Assembly (NCBI RefSeq): GCF_963576615.1
Contig: NC_088708.1
Span: forward strand, 64,768,672-64,832,671
Direction: 5' to 3'
From: Watersipora subatra
Taxonomy: Eukaryota > Bryozoa > Gymnolaemata > Cheilostomatida > Watersiporidae
DNA length: 64,000 nucleotides
Under the pieces are notes generated by a model. The model was given only the letters and a program-made list of their open reading frames with translations. It was not told where the DNA came from and did no database searches. The position numbers and the translations under genes are program-made. This document shows, in pieces, positions 63,856 through 64,000 of the stretch; positions within the stretch are counted from its first letter, which is position 1, and each line of letters opens with the position of its first letter.

Positions 63856-64000
63856 CAGTACAGCAAACACTCTTATAATTTATACCTCTGATAATGTAAA
63901 TTCCAGATTATGAAAAAAAGTATGTGAATTTTTATTTAGGCGGACTACGACGTAAAAAATTCCCTATAACATAAAGTGTCACGTCGATTGAGTTCTCAAA
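63856..64000 (-). mobile_element. pogo-like MITE, inverted copy cut by the window edge
   Basis: Starts CAGTACAGCAAACACTCTTA after TTTA, and continues TGTAAATTCCAGATTATG and CGACGTAAAAAATTCCCTAT, matching the reverse complement of the right end of 52723-53602. Confidence 0.62.

Noticed and set aside
1..64000. tRNA, rRNA or other structured RNA genes
   Set aside because: None seen on either strand while reading; a covariance-model scan would be decisive.

Overview
This is eukaryotic, animal-type DNA: AT-rich, with long introns, GT-AG splice sites, many transposons and several simple-repeat arrays. Protein style (F-type lectin/discoidin-like domain, fibronectin type III repeats), long-TIR MITEs, piggyBac-like TTAA elements and a Gypsy/LINE mix fit a marine invertebrate, perhaps a spiralian. 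I cannot name the species from sequence alone.

One host gene on the + strand fills almost the whole window and runs off the right edge. I reconstructed 24 coding exons by hand from splice sites and reading phase. Exon 1 (2082-2148) encodes a signal peptide. Exons 2-3 (13496-13705, 22030-22284) encode an F-type lectin/F5/8C-like domain. Exons 4-5 encode a polar linker. Exons 6-24 encode a chain of FN3 domains. The 24 exons add up to 3498 nt, exactly 1166 codons, with no stop and with every phase matching. The FN3 part is a four-exon cassette (A,B,C,D; phases 1-0-1-0-1), where A+B is one FN3 domain and C+D another. Cassettes 1-4 are complete; cassette 5 lacks its D exon, which should lie past the window. 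Odd cassettes resemble odd and even resemble even, so the real duplication unit is eight exons (four FN3 domains).

The introns are transposon harbours. Intron 1 carries a 740-bp CT tract, two piggyBac-like MITEs and pogo-like MITEs. Intron 2 carries a long-TIR MITE and a 2.67-kb tandem duplication. The 24.3-25.9 kb part of the intron between exons 4 and 5 carries an 82-bp minisatellite and a nested MITE. Intron B1-C1 holds a minus-strand Gypsy relic (28.7-32.2 kb). Intron C1-D1 holds a 63-bp tandem repeat and a long-TIR MITE that stops next to the D1 acceptor. Intron A3-B3 holds a full-length but decayed Gypsy LTR element (42398-49652). Intron B4-C4 holds a near-intact two-ORF LINE (about 54.78-58.99 kb).

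The host product should be a secreted or type I membrane protein with a lectin-like head and a long FN3 stalk. Its C-terminus, which would decide adhesion molecule versus receptor (for example receptor tyrosine phosphatase), is outside the window.
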